This document shows, piece after piece, positions 7,456 to 16,184 of a stretch of DNA of 64,000 bases (position 1 is the first letter of the stretch; every line of letters starts with the position of its first letter). Location of the stretch: assembly GCF_002176815.1 (NCBI RefSeq), contig NZ_CP021650.1, positions 15,175-79,174 on the forward strand. Direction: 5' to 3'. The position numbers were made by a program, and so were the translations under genes. The notes under the pieces are model-generated. The model was not told the DNA's origin. It worked only from the letters and a program-made list of their open reading frames with translations, and did not search any database. Origin of the DNA: Acidovorax sp. T1. Its GTDB lineage: Bacteria; Pseudomonadota; Gammaproteobacteria; Burkholderiales; Burkholderiaceae_C.

Positions 7456-7513
7456 ATATTAGGACAAAATGTCCTAACCTGTCAAGCACTTTAGCTAAAC
7501 TTTAGCCGCTAAA
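7456..7513 (-). promoter_or_regulatory. klcA promoter with KorC, KorA and KorB operators
   Basis: TTGACA (7480-7485) and TAATAT (7456-7461) are 18 bp apart on the minus strand. The KorC site TAGGACAAAATGTCCTA (7460-7476) lies between them. A KorA-type site (7489-7500) and a perfect KorB operator TTTAGCCGCTAAA (7501-7513) lie upstream. Three repressors thus converge on one promoter. Confidence 0.92.
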
Positions 7514-7573
7514 CTGGACTTCGTCCCCTTGGAGTGATAGGATTGAATCCTATTGAACCGAATGGAGGCCGCC

Positions 7574-7843
7574 ATGCGAACCACCCAGCAACTGAGCATC
7601 ACCCTGCCGAACGACATGGCCGACGTGGTGAAAACGAAGGTCAAGACCGGGGAGTACGCGAGCGAAAGCGAGGTCATCCGCGACGGCCTGCGTGCGCTAC
7701 TCGCGCGTGATCGCGCCGTCGAGTCCTGGCTTCACAACCAGGTCGGCCCGGCGTATGACGCCCTGAAAGCCGATCCCTCCCGAGCCGTCACCGCCGACCA
7801 GGTGCGCGCCCGCCTGGCCGCCGAGCATGCGAAGGCGCAATGA
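7574..7843 (+). CDS. ParD-like ribbon-helix-helix antitoxin
   Basis: The protein has 89 aa from ATG 7574, with a GGAGG ribosome site 6-10 bp upstream. Residues 1-45 (QLSITLPNDMADVVKTKV...YASESEVIRDGLRAL) are a CopG/ParD ribbon-helix-helix DNA-binding domain. The C-terminal half would wrap the toxin. It overlaps the downstream ParE-like toxin by 4 bp (ATGA). It should neutralise the toxin and autorepress the pair. It sits between klcA and oriV, where some IncP-1beta plasmids carry such a module, and would support post-segregational stability. Confidence 0.88.
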   Translation: MRTTQQLSITLPNDMADVVKTKVKTGEYASESEVIRDGLRALLARDRAVESWLHNQVGPAYDALKADPSRAVTADQVRARLAAEHAKAQ

Positions 7844-8154
7844 GCTACGCGGTCGTCTTCTCGCCCGAGGCCGAAGAGCAGCTTGCCGAGCTGTACCGCT
7901 ACATCGCGGCGGCGGCGTCGCCTGACGTTGCCGCTCGCTACACCGAGGCAATCGTCACCTATTGCGAAAGCCTGCGCACGTTTCCACTGCGCGGCACCAT
8001 GCGCGACGATGTGCGGCCCGGCCTGCGCATCACGAACTACCGCAAGCGCGCCGTGATCGCCTTCGATGTGGCCGGCGATCTGGTTTCCATCATCGGCGTG
8101 TTCTACGGCGGGCAGGACTACGAGTCGATCCTGCACGACGACGCGGACGACTGA
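7840..8154 (+). CDS. ParE/RelE-superfamily toxin
   Basis: The protein has 104 aa and overlaps the antitoxin stop. The ParE fold signature is clear: VVFSPEAEEQLAELYRYIA near the N-terminus, YCESLRTFPLRGTMRDDVRPGLRI in the middle, and RKRAVIAFDVAGDLVSIIGVFYGGQDYE at the end. ParE toxins poison DNA gyrase; whether this one does is inferred from family only. Together with the upstream ParD-like protein it forms an addiction module. Confidence 0.88.
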   Translation: MSYAVVFSPEAEEQLAELYRYIAAAASPDVAARYTEAIVTYCESLRTFPLRGTMRDDVRPGLRITNYRKRAVIAFDVAGDLVSIIGVFYGGQDYESILHDDADD

Positions 8155-8159
8155 ATTCC

Positions 8160-9245
8160 CCCGCTTCTTGACACTTGAGGGGCGCAATCACGCCCTGGGC
8201 CTGGCAGGCCGACCCCTCCCTTGGCGTTCAACCTTGCGGCCTTCGAGCTGGAGCCATCTTCCGACTTGGCGACGGCGCAGGAGTCACCGCGGCCTTGACA
8301 GTTGGGGAGTCCAGAGGGGGCCTTGGCCCCCTTTGGAAGAGCACGAACTTCTGCCAGGCGCTTGCGCCTGGCTATGGTCAGCCGTAGCGCCGTAGGCGCT
8401 CCATTCTTGGGGTGAAGGCCGTAGGCCGAGGGGCAACGCCCCTGGGGGGATGGGAGGCCGCTTTAGCGGCCGGGTGGGATCGAGAAGGGGGGGCACCCCC
8501 CTTCGGCGGCCGATTATTCTGCGGGGCACCTTGGGCCGGTTTGCCGCTTTTTTCGACACCCGGTTATAACAACTAGGTTTAATATAAAGGTTATGAAGGG
8601 TTAAAAGCCGGTTAGCTTGACCGGAAAACGCGCGCAAGCCGTTGATACGCCAAGGAAAAGGCTCGAAGGGCCGCCCCTCAAGTGTCAATGGATAAGCCCC
8701 TCAAGGGTCAATAGTCTGCCCGTCAAGTGTCAAGGATCGCGCCCCTCATCTGTCAGCACCCCCGCCCCTCAAGTGTCAGTACGGCAAGGGCCTTGCCAAC
8801 AGGCTTATCCACAACTTCTGTGGATAAAGCCAGCCCGATCAAGCACATAGGCCGCCTCGACGGCCTCCGGCGCGGCTCCAGCCGGCCGATTTCGAGGCCG
8901 GCCCCTCATCTGTCAGCATCGCGCCGGGGTGCGCTGCCCCCCAAGTGTCAAGAAACGCCCCTCAACTGTCACCAGCCGGCGTTTTGTCCCCAAACGATCC
9001 ACAAGGCCGACCAGGCAGCGCCGGCCCTCTATGGCCCCGAGAAGGGGCCAGAAAGGCCCGCCAGGGCCTCGTAGCCTAGCGGCGAGGGCCACCGGCCCGG
9101 TGAGCGTCGGGAAGGCGCTGGAAGCCCGCCAGGGGCGAGACGGGCGGCCGTGGCCGCCTGGCTCGATGCGTAGCACGACATAGCCGGTTCTCGCGGCCGC
9201 CGGCCGGGAGAATCCCCCGCAGCTTGGCCCCTCAAATGTCAAAGA
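8160..9245. other. oriV: Vegetative replication origin oriV
   Basis: I count ten TrfA iterons (consensus GCCCCTCAAGTGTCA or its complement). One isolated copy is at 8169-8183. Five copies at 22-23 bp spacing are at 8673-8687, 8696-8710, 8718-8732, 8741-8755 and 8764-8778. Three more are at 8901-8915, 8936-8950 and 8957-8971, and one at 9227-9241. Two inverted DnaA boxes (TTATCCACA, 8805-8813 and 8820-8828) flank the five-iteron block. An AT-rich stretch (about 8545-8610) on its other side is the likely melting region. No gene is seen in this stretch. Confidence 0.95.
8673..8778. repeat. Five-iteron TrfA binding array
   Basis: Five direct repeats of 15 bp are phased at about two helical turns. 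This is the core binding array for TrfA in IncP oriV. The third copy carries a C-to-G change (GCCCGTCAAGTGTCA). Confidence 0.93.
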
Positions 9246-9249
9246 GCGG

Positions 9250-9425
9250 ATCTCATCGTCGGAAGTGGCGATGGGGCCCTCGGGGCATCGTTGGATGTGG
9301 CGATGGTCGACCGTGGCCAGGACGTGGCCAGGACGTGGCCAGCCTCGCCGGAAGTGACGATGCTGCAGCTCGACGTGCGCGAGCTGGTGCGCGGTACTGC
9401 CTCGCCGGAAGTGGCGATGCTCGAG
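9250..9425. repeat. Palindromic repeat cluster between oriV and trfA
   Basis: Four related units of the type TCGCCGGAAGTGRCGATGC, one followed by TGCAG, lie between the last iteron and the trfA terminator. This is the classical IncP-1beta insertion hot spot, here with no cargo. Units are related to the repeats at 5979-6118 and 25250-25372. Confidence 0.7.
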
Positions 9426-9453
9426 AAAAAAAGCCGCCTCGATCTCGGGCGGC
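9425..9453 (-). terminator. Intrinsic terminator of ssb-trfA
   Basis: The inverted repeat GCCGCC...GGCGGC (9433-9453) is followed on the minus strand by seven T residues, 24 bp past the trfA stop. Confidence 0.88.
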
Positions 9454-9476
9454 TCCAGGGGAGGGCAGGGGGGCGA

Positions 9477-10697
9477 TCACCGCTTGCAATGCACCAGGTC
9501 GTCGTTCACCCACGCACTTTCGACCAGGCCGTTTTCGCGCAGCTCGTCGCACGCTTCGCCTACCTGCTCGCGCCACTTCTTCGGCCGGGTGGAATCCGAG
9601 CCGCACATCAGCCGGAACGTCTCCAGCTTAAGCGGGTACGGCTCCTTGTGGGTGGCGAAGTAGTCGAACATGCGCCGCGCGGTGGGCGACAGCTTGCGGT
9701 ACTTCTCCCACACGAATTTCGTGTAGTGGTCGCCGGCGAACAGCACCACGATTTCGGCGTCGATCTCGACCTGGCAGCGCGACGTGCGCTTGCCGCGATC
9801 CAGGACGCGGAAGCGCCGGATCAGCGACACCGATTCGAGCCGGCCGATGCGTTGGGATGAGAACTGCATGGCCGACGCCTGGAGCCGCGTCAGGCATTCC
9901 TCGGCCCTTGTGTAGTACCGACCGTTGATTGACCAGTCCAAGTCCTGGCAAAGCTCGTAGAACGTGAAGGAAACCGGCTCTCCGAGCGCGGTGCGCTTCG
10001 CGTACTCCAGCACCTGGGCGAATACCAGCTCGTCGTCGTCGGCGCGCAGTTCGATCCCGGTGTAGGTGATCTCCACGTCTTTGTTGACGTGGTAGATCGA
10101 CTGGCCTTGCAGCGCGGCGCGCGGCACCTTCTTGTTGCGGACGGTGAAGATCGCCGACCGCCCGAAGTCGTTGGGCAGTGCCCGCATGTGATCCGGCCAG
10201 GGAGCCAGGTCGAACAGCGAGAGCTGCATGTCCTTGATCTGCTGCTTCGTGTGCTTGAGCAAGGCCGTCTGCTTGGCCTCGCTGACCTTCTCGGCCAGCT
10301 CACCGCCGGCCGTTCGCTTCTTGGTCGCCATCGCACTACTCCGTTTGTCCTGGGCCAGCGCGCCGATCTGCTCGGCCATCTTGTTCACGGCGGTGCGCGG
10401 TTCGGGCGGCAGGCCCATCGTGCGCGCAAGCTCGGCCGATTCCTGCGCCATGCGCTCGGATCGCTCGACGGCGGCACTTGCCGGCGTCGGTAGCTTCGGC
10501 GGCAAAGCCGCCTCGTTGTCGCCGGCCGTGGCCGGCAGCTCGAAGAGGGAACCGGCGGGGCGGAAGGCCCCGCCGGCGCTGCCCGAGTCCCTGCGAGCGG
10601 CGGCGGTACGGGCGGCAAGGTCGGTGGCGTCGGCTTCGCTAAGCCCGCCCTCGATGAGCTTGCGCCTGTATTCCTGCTCGTTGAACTCGTTCTGCAT
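9477..10697 (-). CDS. trfA: TrfA replication initiator (TrfA1; TrfA2 from 10331)
   Basis: The long form has 406 aa (MQNEFNEQEYRRKLIEG). An internal ATG at 10331 (MATKKRTAGGELAEKV) gives a 284-aa form equivalent to TrfA2. Both forms bind the oriV iterons and recruit host DnaB helicase; the long form widens host range. The C-terminal winged-helix Rep domain is recognisable from about residue 165 (LSLFDLAPWPDHMRALPNDFGRSAIF) to the end. The Ala/Pro-rich N-terminus (30-125) is the variable region. It lies downstream of ssb in one operon. Confidence 0.96.
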   Translation of the reverse strand: MQNEFNEQEYRRKLIEGGLSEADATDLAARTAAARRDSGSAGGAFRPAGSLFELPATAGDNEAALPPKLPTPASAAVERSERMAQESAELARTMGLPPEPRTAVNKMAEQIGALAQDKRSSAMATKKRTAGGELAEKVSEAKQTALLKHTKQQIKDMQLSLFDLAPWPDHMRALPNDFGRSAIFTVRNKKVPRAALQGQSIYHVNKDVEITYTGIELRADDDELVFAQVLEYAKRTALGEPVSFTFYELCQDLDWSINGRYYTRAEECLTRLQASAMQFSSQRIGRLESVSLIRRFRVLDRGKRTSRCQVEIDAEIVVLFAGDHYTKFVWEKYRKLSPTARRMFDYFATHKEPYPLKLETFRLMCGSDSTRPKKWREQVGEACDELRENGLVESAWVNDDLVHCKR

Positions 10698-10743
10698 CTA
10701 ATCTCCCTCCTAGCATACTGCCCGGCCGTGGCCGGGCCTGGCC

Positions 10744-11085
10744 TTACTGGCCGCCGCCTGGCGCTTTGGTGTCCAGGTATTCGATTTCCTCGGCGATGAA
10801 ATCGAACCCGTATTCGGTCTTGCCGTCCTTCTCGTACTTCGTCGGCTCGATGCGGCCCTGGACGAACACCTTGGAGCCTTTGCCCAGGTACTTGCCCGCG
10901 TTCTCGGCCAGGCCGCCGAACGACTTGATGCGGAAGAAGTCCGTCTGCTCCTGCTTCGCACCGGCTGCGTTGCGCCACACGCGATTGACAGCCAGGTCGA
11001 AAACGGCGCGGGCGCTGTTTTCGCTATGGCGAACGTCGGTATCGCGGGTAAGATTACCGATAAACTGGAACAGGTTGTGGCTCAT
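10744..11085 (-). CDS. ssb: Plasmid single-stranded DNA-binding protein
   Basis: The protein has 113 aa and starts MSHNLFQFIGNLTRDTD. It is a single OB fold with SSB motifs FDLAVNRVW, TDFFRIKSFGGLAEN and YLGKGSKVFVQGRI. It lacks the long acidic C-terminal tail of chromosomal SSB, as in IncP plasmids. It is the first gene of the ssb-trfA operon and presumably helps replication and establishment in new hosts. Confidence 0.95.
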   Translation of the reverse strand: MSHNLFQFIGNLTRDTDVRHSENSARAVFDLAVNRVWRNAAGAKQEQTDFFRIKSFGGLAENAGKYLGKGSKVFVQGRIEPTKYEKDGKTEYGFDFIAEEIEYLDTKAPGGGQ

Positions 11086-11116
11086 TCGTCATGCTCCTTT
11101 CGCTAATGGAGTCGTC

Positions 11117-11162
11117 AGTTTAGCTAAACCTGCGTCCGTGGTCAAGAACTTTAGCGGCTAAA
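11117..11162. promoter_or_regulatory. trfA/ssb promoter and divergent trbA control region with KorA and KorB operators
   Basis: On the minus strand, TTGACC (11140-11145) and TAAACT (11117-11122) are 17 bp apart. The perfect KorA operator GTTTAGCTAAAC (11118-11129) overlaps the -10, and the perfect KorB operator TTTAGCGGCTAAA (11150-11162) lies upstream. The divergent trbA gene begins at 11199, so the same operators also lie on the trbA promoter. This couples replication and transfer control. Confidence 0.9.
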
Positions 11163-11198
11163 ATTTTCTGCCGCCCGCACCGAGAAGGCATACGGGCC

Positions 11199-11561
11199 TT
11201 GTACAACTACATCTTCTTCACGAACGTGCTCCGGCTGCTCGATGAGCGGCACATGACGAAAAAGGAGCTATCGGACAGGTCGGGGGTTTCGATCTCCTTC
11301 CTGTCCGATCTCACTACTGGCAAAGCCAACCCCTCCCTAAAGGTGATGGAGGACATTGCGCAGGCCCTTGAAACTCCCCTGCCGCTCCTGCTTGAATCGA
11401 CCGACCTGGACAAAGAAGCCCTTGACGCCCTGGCCGGCGGCAAGGCACCCCGAAGCCTGCCGCCAGGCTTCGAGCGCGTGGCGGCCGTGCTGCCAGAACA
11501 CCAGGCGTTCATCGTCAAGAAGTGGGGCGAAGCGACAAGGAAGAAACTTAGAGGGAGTTGA
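11199..11561 (+). CDS. trbA: TrbA, transcriptional repressor of transfer
   Basis: The protein has 120 aa with a TTG start (protein begins MYNYIFFTNVLRLLDERHM), the start expected from the RK2 protein. Residues about 19-42 (MTKKELSDRSGVSISFLSDLTTGKANPS) form an Xre-type helix-turn-helix. The C-terminal VLPEHQAFIVKKWGEATRKK is almost identical to KorA. TrbA represses trbB and tra promoters. It is transcribed divergently from ssb-trfA and precedes the trb operon by about 310 bp. Confidence 0.93.
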   Translation: MYNYIFFTNVLRLLDERHMTKKELSDRSGVSISFLSDLTTGKANPSLKVMEDIAQALETPLPLLLESTDLDKEALDALAGGKAPRSLPPGFERVAAVLPEHQAFIVKKWGEATRKKLRGS

Positions 11562-11870
11562 CGCCAGGATGTGAGAAGGGAAGGGAAGCGGCGCGGAACT
11601 GAGCCACAAGAGCCAGCCAAGTTTTAGCCGCTAAAGCCCGCCGGGGTGGCTCAACCCCCGGACAACCCATAACGCAAACGCCACGGGTTCGGCGCGAGGG
11701 CGCACGGAGCATGCGCCGCGTTGTCGCCTCTTTCGCCCCTGCAATCCGCGATGCAACGTCGCGGCCGAAGTCACCCTTGTGCGCTTCGGTGTTGCGGTCG
11801 AAATTAGTTCGGTATATCGTATGAGCCTGTATAGAATGCGCGAAACGCAACGGCATACAGGGCATACGGA
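11562..11870 (+). promoter_or_regulatory. trbA-trbB intergenic region with KorB operator and trbB promoter
   Basis: This 309-bp stretch has no gene. A perfect KorB operator TTTAGCCGCTAAA is at 11623-11635, some 190 bp upstream of the probable trbB promoter. The best candidate promoter is TTCGGT (11808-11813) with TATAGAAT (11830-11837), 16 bp apart. KorB acting from a distance and TrbA acting at the promoter are known for RK2; here it is inferred from position. Confidence 0.7.
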
Positions 11871-12833
11871 ATGACCGACCAGAAACCAGAACACAACAGC
11901 ATCAAGGAACGGGCGAAGAAGAAGCTCGAACGCGACATGGGGCCGGAGCTGCTGGCCGCCCTCAACGATCCCAAGACCGTTGAAATCATGCTCAACGCGG
12001 ACGGCAAGCTCTGGCTCGAACGCCTGGGCGAGCCGATGAAGTGCATCGGCACGCTGCGCGTCGCGCAGGCGCAAGCCATCATCGAAACCATCGCGGGCTA
12101 CCACGGCAAGGAAGTCACGCGCTCCAAGCCGATCCTGGAAGGCGAGCTGCCCCTTGATGGCAGTCGCTTCGCCGGCCAGCTCCCGCCGGTTGTGCCCGCA
12201 CCCACCTTCGCCATTCGGAAGAAGGCCGTCGCCATCTTCACGCTCGATCAGTACGTCGAACGCGGAATCATGACCGCGCCGCAGCGCGAGGCATTGATTG
12301 CAGCGGTGCGCGCGCACCGGAACATCCTTGTGATCGGCGGCACCGGCTCGGGCAAGACCACGCTGGTGAACGCGATCATCAACGAGATGGTGATTCAAGA
12401 CCCGACCGAGCGGGTTTTCATCATCGAGGACACCGGCGAAATCCAGTGCGCCGCCGAGAACTACGTCCAGTACCACACCAGCATCGACGTGAACATGACG
12501 GCGCTGCTGAAAACCACCCTCCGCATGCGCCCCGACCGAATCCTGGTCGGCGAGGTGCGCGGCCCCGAAGCCCTTGATCTGTTGATGGCCTGGAACACCG
12601 GGCACGAAGGAGGTGCTGCAACCCTGCACGCAAACAACGCCAAAGCTGGATTGGATCGGCTCGCCATGCTCATCAGCATGCACCCCGATTCCCCGAAACC
12701 CATTGAACCGCTTATCGGCGAGGCGGTTCACGTGGTTGTTCATATCGCCCGCGTCGAAGGCTCGCGGCGCATCCAGGAAATCTTGGAGGTTTCCGGGTTC
12801 GCCAACGGCCAGTACATCACCAAAACCCTCTGA
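11871..12833 (+). CDS. trbB: TrbB, VirB11-type secretion ATPase
   Basis: The protein has 320 aa. Walker A is GGTGSGKTT at residues 156-164, the Asp box is IIEDTGEIQC near 184-193, Walker B is RMRPDRILVGEVRG, and the His box is GHEGGAATLHANN. It is a hexameric ATPase at the inner-membrane base of the type IV secretion system. It is the first gene of the uninterrupted trbBCDEFGHIJKLMNOP series encoding the conjugative pilus and mating channel. Confidence 0.97.
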   Translation: MTDQKPEHNSIKERAKKKLERDMGPELLAALNDPKTVEIMLNADGKLWLERLGEPMKCIGTLRVAQAQAIIETIAGYHGKEVTRSKPILEGELPLDGSRFAGQLPPVVPAPTFAIRKKAVAIFTLDQYVERGIMTAPQREALIAAVRAHRNILVIGGTGSGKTTLVNAIINEMVIQDPTERVFIIEDTGEIQCAAENYVQYHTSIDVNMTALLKTTLRMRPDRILVGEVRGPEALDLLMAWNTGHEGGAATLHANNAKAGLDRLAMLISMHPDSPKPIEPLIGEAVHVVVHIARVEGSRRIQEILEVSGFANGQYITKTL

Positions 12834-12849
12834 CTAGGAGTTACGACCA

Positions 12850-13314
12850 ATGCAAGCAACCTTCCCGGCATTCCGCCTCAACCGCAACGCCCTGTTCTAC
12901 ATGGGCCTCTTCGCCCTCCTGGCGTTCTTCCTGCTGGCCCCCCAGCACGCATTCGCCTCCGAGGGCACCGGCGGCTCTCTGCCGTATGAGAGCTGGCTGA
13001 CCAACCTCCGCAACTCCGTCACCGGCCCGGTGGCCTTCGCGCTGTCGATCATCGGCATCGTGGTCGCCGGCGGCATCCTGATCTTCGGCGGCGAACTCAA
13101 CGGCTTCTTCCGCACGTTGATCTTCATCGTCCTGGTCATGGCCCTGCTGGTCGGCGCGCAGAACATGATGAGCACGTTCTTCGGCCGTGGCGCGGAAATC
13201 GCCGCCCTGACCGATGGCGCGCTGCACCAGGTCAAGGTCGCCGCGCTGGACGTGGCCGGCTTCCCCGGCGAAGCCGTCATGCGCTGGGCCGAGCGCGGCC
13301 ACATCGCGGGGTAA
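12850..13314 (+). CDS. trbC: TrbC, prepilin of the conjugative pilus
   Basis: The 154-aa precursor ([19 protein letters not shown]) has a signal segment (about 10-37), two long hydrophobic helices (55-75 and 80-110) and a C-terminal tail. RK2 TrbC is processed at both ends and cyclised by TraF into the pilin. The same scheme is expected; TraF is outside this window. It is a VirB2 equivalent. Confidence 0.94.
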   Translation: MQATFPAFRLNRNALFYMGLFALLAFFLLAPQHAFASEGTGGSLPYESWLTNLRNSVTGPVAFALSIIGIVVAGGILIFGGELNGFFRTLIFIVLVMALLVGAQNMMSTFFGRGAEIAALTDGALHQVKVAALDVAGFPGEAVMRWAERGHIAG

Positions 13315-13317
13315 GTC

Positions 13318-13629
13318 ATGGCTCTGCGCGCGATCCCCATCCGTAGGGCCGGCAACCGAGAAAACCTGTTCATGGGCGGGGATCGTGAGCTGGTGATGTT
13401 CTCGGGCCTGCTGGCCGGCGCGCTGATTTTCAGCGCCCAAGAAGTGAGGGCAACGGTGTTCGGCATCGCCTTGTGGTTCGGCGCGCTCTTCGCGCTGCGC
13501 CTCATGGCGAAGGCCGATCCGAAGCTGCGACACGTGTACCTGCGGCACCGCCGGTACAAGCCGTACTACCCGGCTCGCAGCACGCCCTTCCGTGACAACA
13601 CGCCGAGTCAAGGGAAGCAATACAAATGA
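13318..13629 (+). CDS. trbD: TrbD, inner-membrane T4SS component
   Basis: The protein has 103 aa and is VirB3-like. It starts MALRAIPIRRAGNRENLFMGG, with two membrane segments (about 24-58 together) and a basic tail. It overlaps trbE by 4 bp, so the two are probably translationally coupled, as VirB3 and VirB4 proteins act together. Confidence 0.93.
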   Translation: MALRAIPIRRAGNRENLFMGGDRELVMFSGLLAGALIFSAQEVRATVFGIALWFGALFALRLMAKADPKLRHVYLRHRRYKPYYPARSTPFRDNTPSQGKQYK

Positions 13630-16184
13630 TCGAAGCAATCGCAATTGCCATTGCTGTGCTCGGTGCGGTTCTGTTGCTCATCCTCTTTGCCCGCATCCGG
13701 GCTGTCGATGCCGAGCTGAAGCTCAAGAAGCATCGCGCCAAGGATGCCGGCCTGGCCGATCTGCTCAATTACGCCGCCGTGGTCGATGACGGCGTGATCG
13801 TGGGCAAGAACGGCTCCTTTATGGCCGCCTGGCTGTACAAGGGGGATGACAACGCCAGCAGCACCGAGGAACAGCGGGAAATGGTGTCGTTCCGCATCAA
13901 CCAGGCCCTGGCGGGCCTGGGGAACGGCTGGATGGTGCATGTCGATGCTGTGCGTCGGCCTGCGCCGAACTACTCGGAGCGGGGCGTGTCATCGTTCCCC
14001 GACTCCGTTTCCTTCGCCATTGACGAGGAACGCCGGCGCTTGTTCGAGGGCCTGGGCGCGATGTTCGAGGGCTACTTTGTCCTGACCGTCACGTGGTTCC
14101 CGCCAGTGCTGGCCCAGCGCAAGTTTGTCGAACTCATGTTCGATGACGATGCGGTGGCTCCCGACCATACGGCGCGCACTACGGGCCTGATTGCGCAGTT
14201 CAAGCGCGAGATCACCAGCCTGGAATCGCGCCTGTCCTCGGCGGTCAAGATGACGCGCCTGCGCGGCCAAAAAGTCGTGTCGGAAGAGGGCAGGGAAGTC
14301 ACGCACGATGACTTCCTGAGCTGGTTGCAGTTCTGCGTGACGGGCCTCCATCACCCGGTCATGCTGCCCAGCAATCCGATGTACCTCGATGCGGTAATCG
14401 GCGGGCAAGAGCTGTGGGGCGGCGTCGTGCCCAAGATCGGGCGCAAGTTCATCCAGGTGGTCGCCATCGAAGGCTTCCCCTTGGAGTCAACGCCTGGGGT
14501 GCTCTCGGCCCTGGCCGAGCTGCCCAGCGAATACCGCTGGTCGAGCCGCTTCATCTTCATGGATCAGCACGAGTCCTTGAAGCACCTGGACAAGTTCCGC
14601 AAGAAGTGGAAGCAGAAGATTCGCGGCTTCTTCGATCAGGTGTTCAACACGAATACCGGCTCGATCAACCAGGACGCGGCCGCGATGGTCGGCGACGCCG
14701 AGGCGGCCATCGCCGAGGTCAACAGCGGCTTGGTGGCGGCCGGCTACTACACCAGCGTGGTCGTGCTGATGGACGAGGATCGGGAGCGCCTGGCGGCCTC
14801 CGCGCTCCTGGTCGAGAAGGCCGTCAACCGCCTGGCCTTCGCGGCCCGTATCGAGACGATCAACACGCTCGATGCGTACCTGGGCAGCTTGCCCGGCCAC
14901 GGCGTCGAGAACGTGCGCCGGCCGCTCATCAACACGATGAACCTGGCCGACCTGCTGCCGACAAGCTCGATCTGGACGGGCAGCGCCACGGCTCCGTGCC
15001 CGATGTACCCGCCGCTGTCGCCGGCGCTCATGCACTGCGTGACGGTGGGCGCTACGCCGTTCCGCCTGAACCTGCACGTGCGCGACCTGGGCCACACCTT
15101 CATGTTCGGCCCGACCGGCGCAGGCAAATCGACGCACCTGGGCATCATCGCCGCGCAGCTCCGTCGCTACGCCGGCATGTCGATCTACGCCTTCGACAAG
15201 GGCATGTCGATGTACCCACTCGCGGCCGGCATCCGCGCGGCCACGAAGGGCAAGAGCGGCCTGCATTTCACGGTGGCCGCCGACGATGACCGCCTGGCGT
15301 TCTGCCCGCTCCAGTTCCTCGAAACGAAGGGGGATAGGGCCTGGGCGATGGAGTGGATCGACACCATCCTGGCGTTGAACGGCGTCAACACCACGCCGGC
15401 GCAGCGCAACGAGATCGGCAACGCGATCATGAGCATGCACGCCAGCGGCGCGCGCACGCTCTCCGAGTTCTCGGTGACGATTCAGGACGAGGCGATCCGC
15501 GAGGCCATCAAGCAGTACACGGTGGACGGCTCGATGGGCCACCTGCTCGACGCCGAAGAGGACGGCCTGTCGCTGTCCGACTTCACGGTGTTCGAGATCG
15601 AAGAGCTGATGAACCTGGGCGAGAAGTTCGCGCTGCCGGTGCTGCTCTACCTGTTCCGCCGCATCGAGCGCGCACTGAAAGGCCAGCCCTCCGTCATCAT
15701 CCTGGACGAAGCCTGGTTGATGCTGGGCCACCCCGCGTTCCGCGCCAAGATCAGGGAATGGCTCAAGGTGCTGCGCAAGGCCAACTGCCTTGTGCTGATG
15801 GCGACGCAAAGCCTCTCCGACGCGGCCAACTCGGGCATCTTGGACGTGATCGTGGAATCGACCGCGACCAAGATTTTCCTGCCCAACGTCTACGCCAGGG
15901 ATGAGGACACATCGGCGCTCTATCGCCGTATGGGCCTCAACGCGCGTCAGATCGAAATCCTGGCGACTGCCATTCCGAAGCGTCAGTACTACTACGTCTC
16001 GGAGAACGGCCGCCGTCTCTATGACCTTGCCCTGGGGCCGATGGCCCTGGCCTTCGTCGGTGCGTCCGACAAGGAATCGGTCGCCACCATCAAGAGCCTC
16101 GAAGCCAAGTTCGGCCACGAATGGGTGCATGAGTGGCTGGCCGGCCGTGGGCTGAATCTCAACGACTACCTGGAGGCCGCATGA
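13626..16184 (+). CDS. trbE: TrbE, VirB4-type conjugation ATPase
   Basis: The protein has 852 aa. It has an N-terminal membrane segment (MIEAIAIAIAVLGAVLLLIL), a large CagE/VirB4 domain, Walker A GPTGAGKST near residue 496, and Walker B VIILDEAWLMLG near residue 693. It powers pilus biogenesis and substrate transfer. It overlaps trbD at the start and trbF at the end (ATGA). Confidence 0.96.
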   Translation: MIEAIAIAIAVLGAVLLLILFARIRAVDAELKLKKHRAKDAGLADLLNYAAVVDDGVIVGKNGSFMAAWLYKGDDNASSTEEQREMVSFRINQALAGLGNGWMVHVDAVRRPAPNYSERGVSSFPDSVSFAIDEERRRLFEGLGAMFEGYFVLTVTWFPPVLAQRKFVELMFDDDAVAPDHTARTTGLIAQFKREITSLESRLSSAVKMTRLRGQKVVSEEGREVTHDDFLSWLQFCVTGLHHPVMLPSNPMYLDAVIGGQELWGGVVPKIGRKFIQVVAIEGFPLESTPGVLSALAELPSEYRWSSRFIFMDQHESLKHLDKFRKKWKQKIRGFFDQVFNTNTGSINQDAAAMVGDAEAAIAEVNSGLVAAGYYTSVVVLMDEDRERLAASALLVEKAVNRLAFAARIETINTLDAYLGSLPGHGVENVRRPLINTMNLADLLPTSSIWTGSATAPCPMYPPLSPALMHCVTVGATPFRLNLHVRDLGHTFMFGPTGAGKSTHLGIIAAQLRRYAGMSIYAFDKGMSMYPLAAGIRAATKGKSGLHFTVAADDDRLAFCPLQFLETKGDRAWAMEWIDTILALNGVNTTPAQRNEIGNAIMSMHASGARTLSEFSVTIQDEAIREAIKQYTVDGSMGHLLDAEEDGLSLSDFTVFEIEELMNLGEKFALPVLLYLFRRIERALKGQPSVIILDEAWLMLGHPAFRAKIREWLKVLRKANCLVLMATQSLSDAANSGILDVIVESTATKIFLPNVYARDEDTSALYRRMGLNARQIEILATAIPKRQYYYVSENGRRLYDLALGPMALAFVGASDKESVATIKSLEAKFGHEWVHEWLAGRGLNLNDYLEAA

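Noticed and set aside
5834..7462. 542-codon plus-strand ORF over klcB and klcA
   Set aside because: It is antisense to two known genes and runs through the klcA promoter operators; the composition is not protein-like.
14487..16130. 547-codon minus-strand ORF opposite trbE
   Set aside because: It lies entirely antisense to a VirB4 ATPase gene, has no ribosome site or domain, and is a codon-bias artefact.
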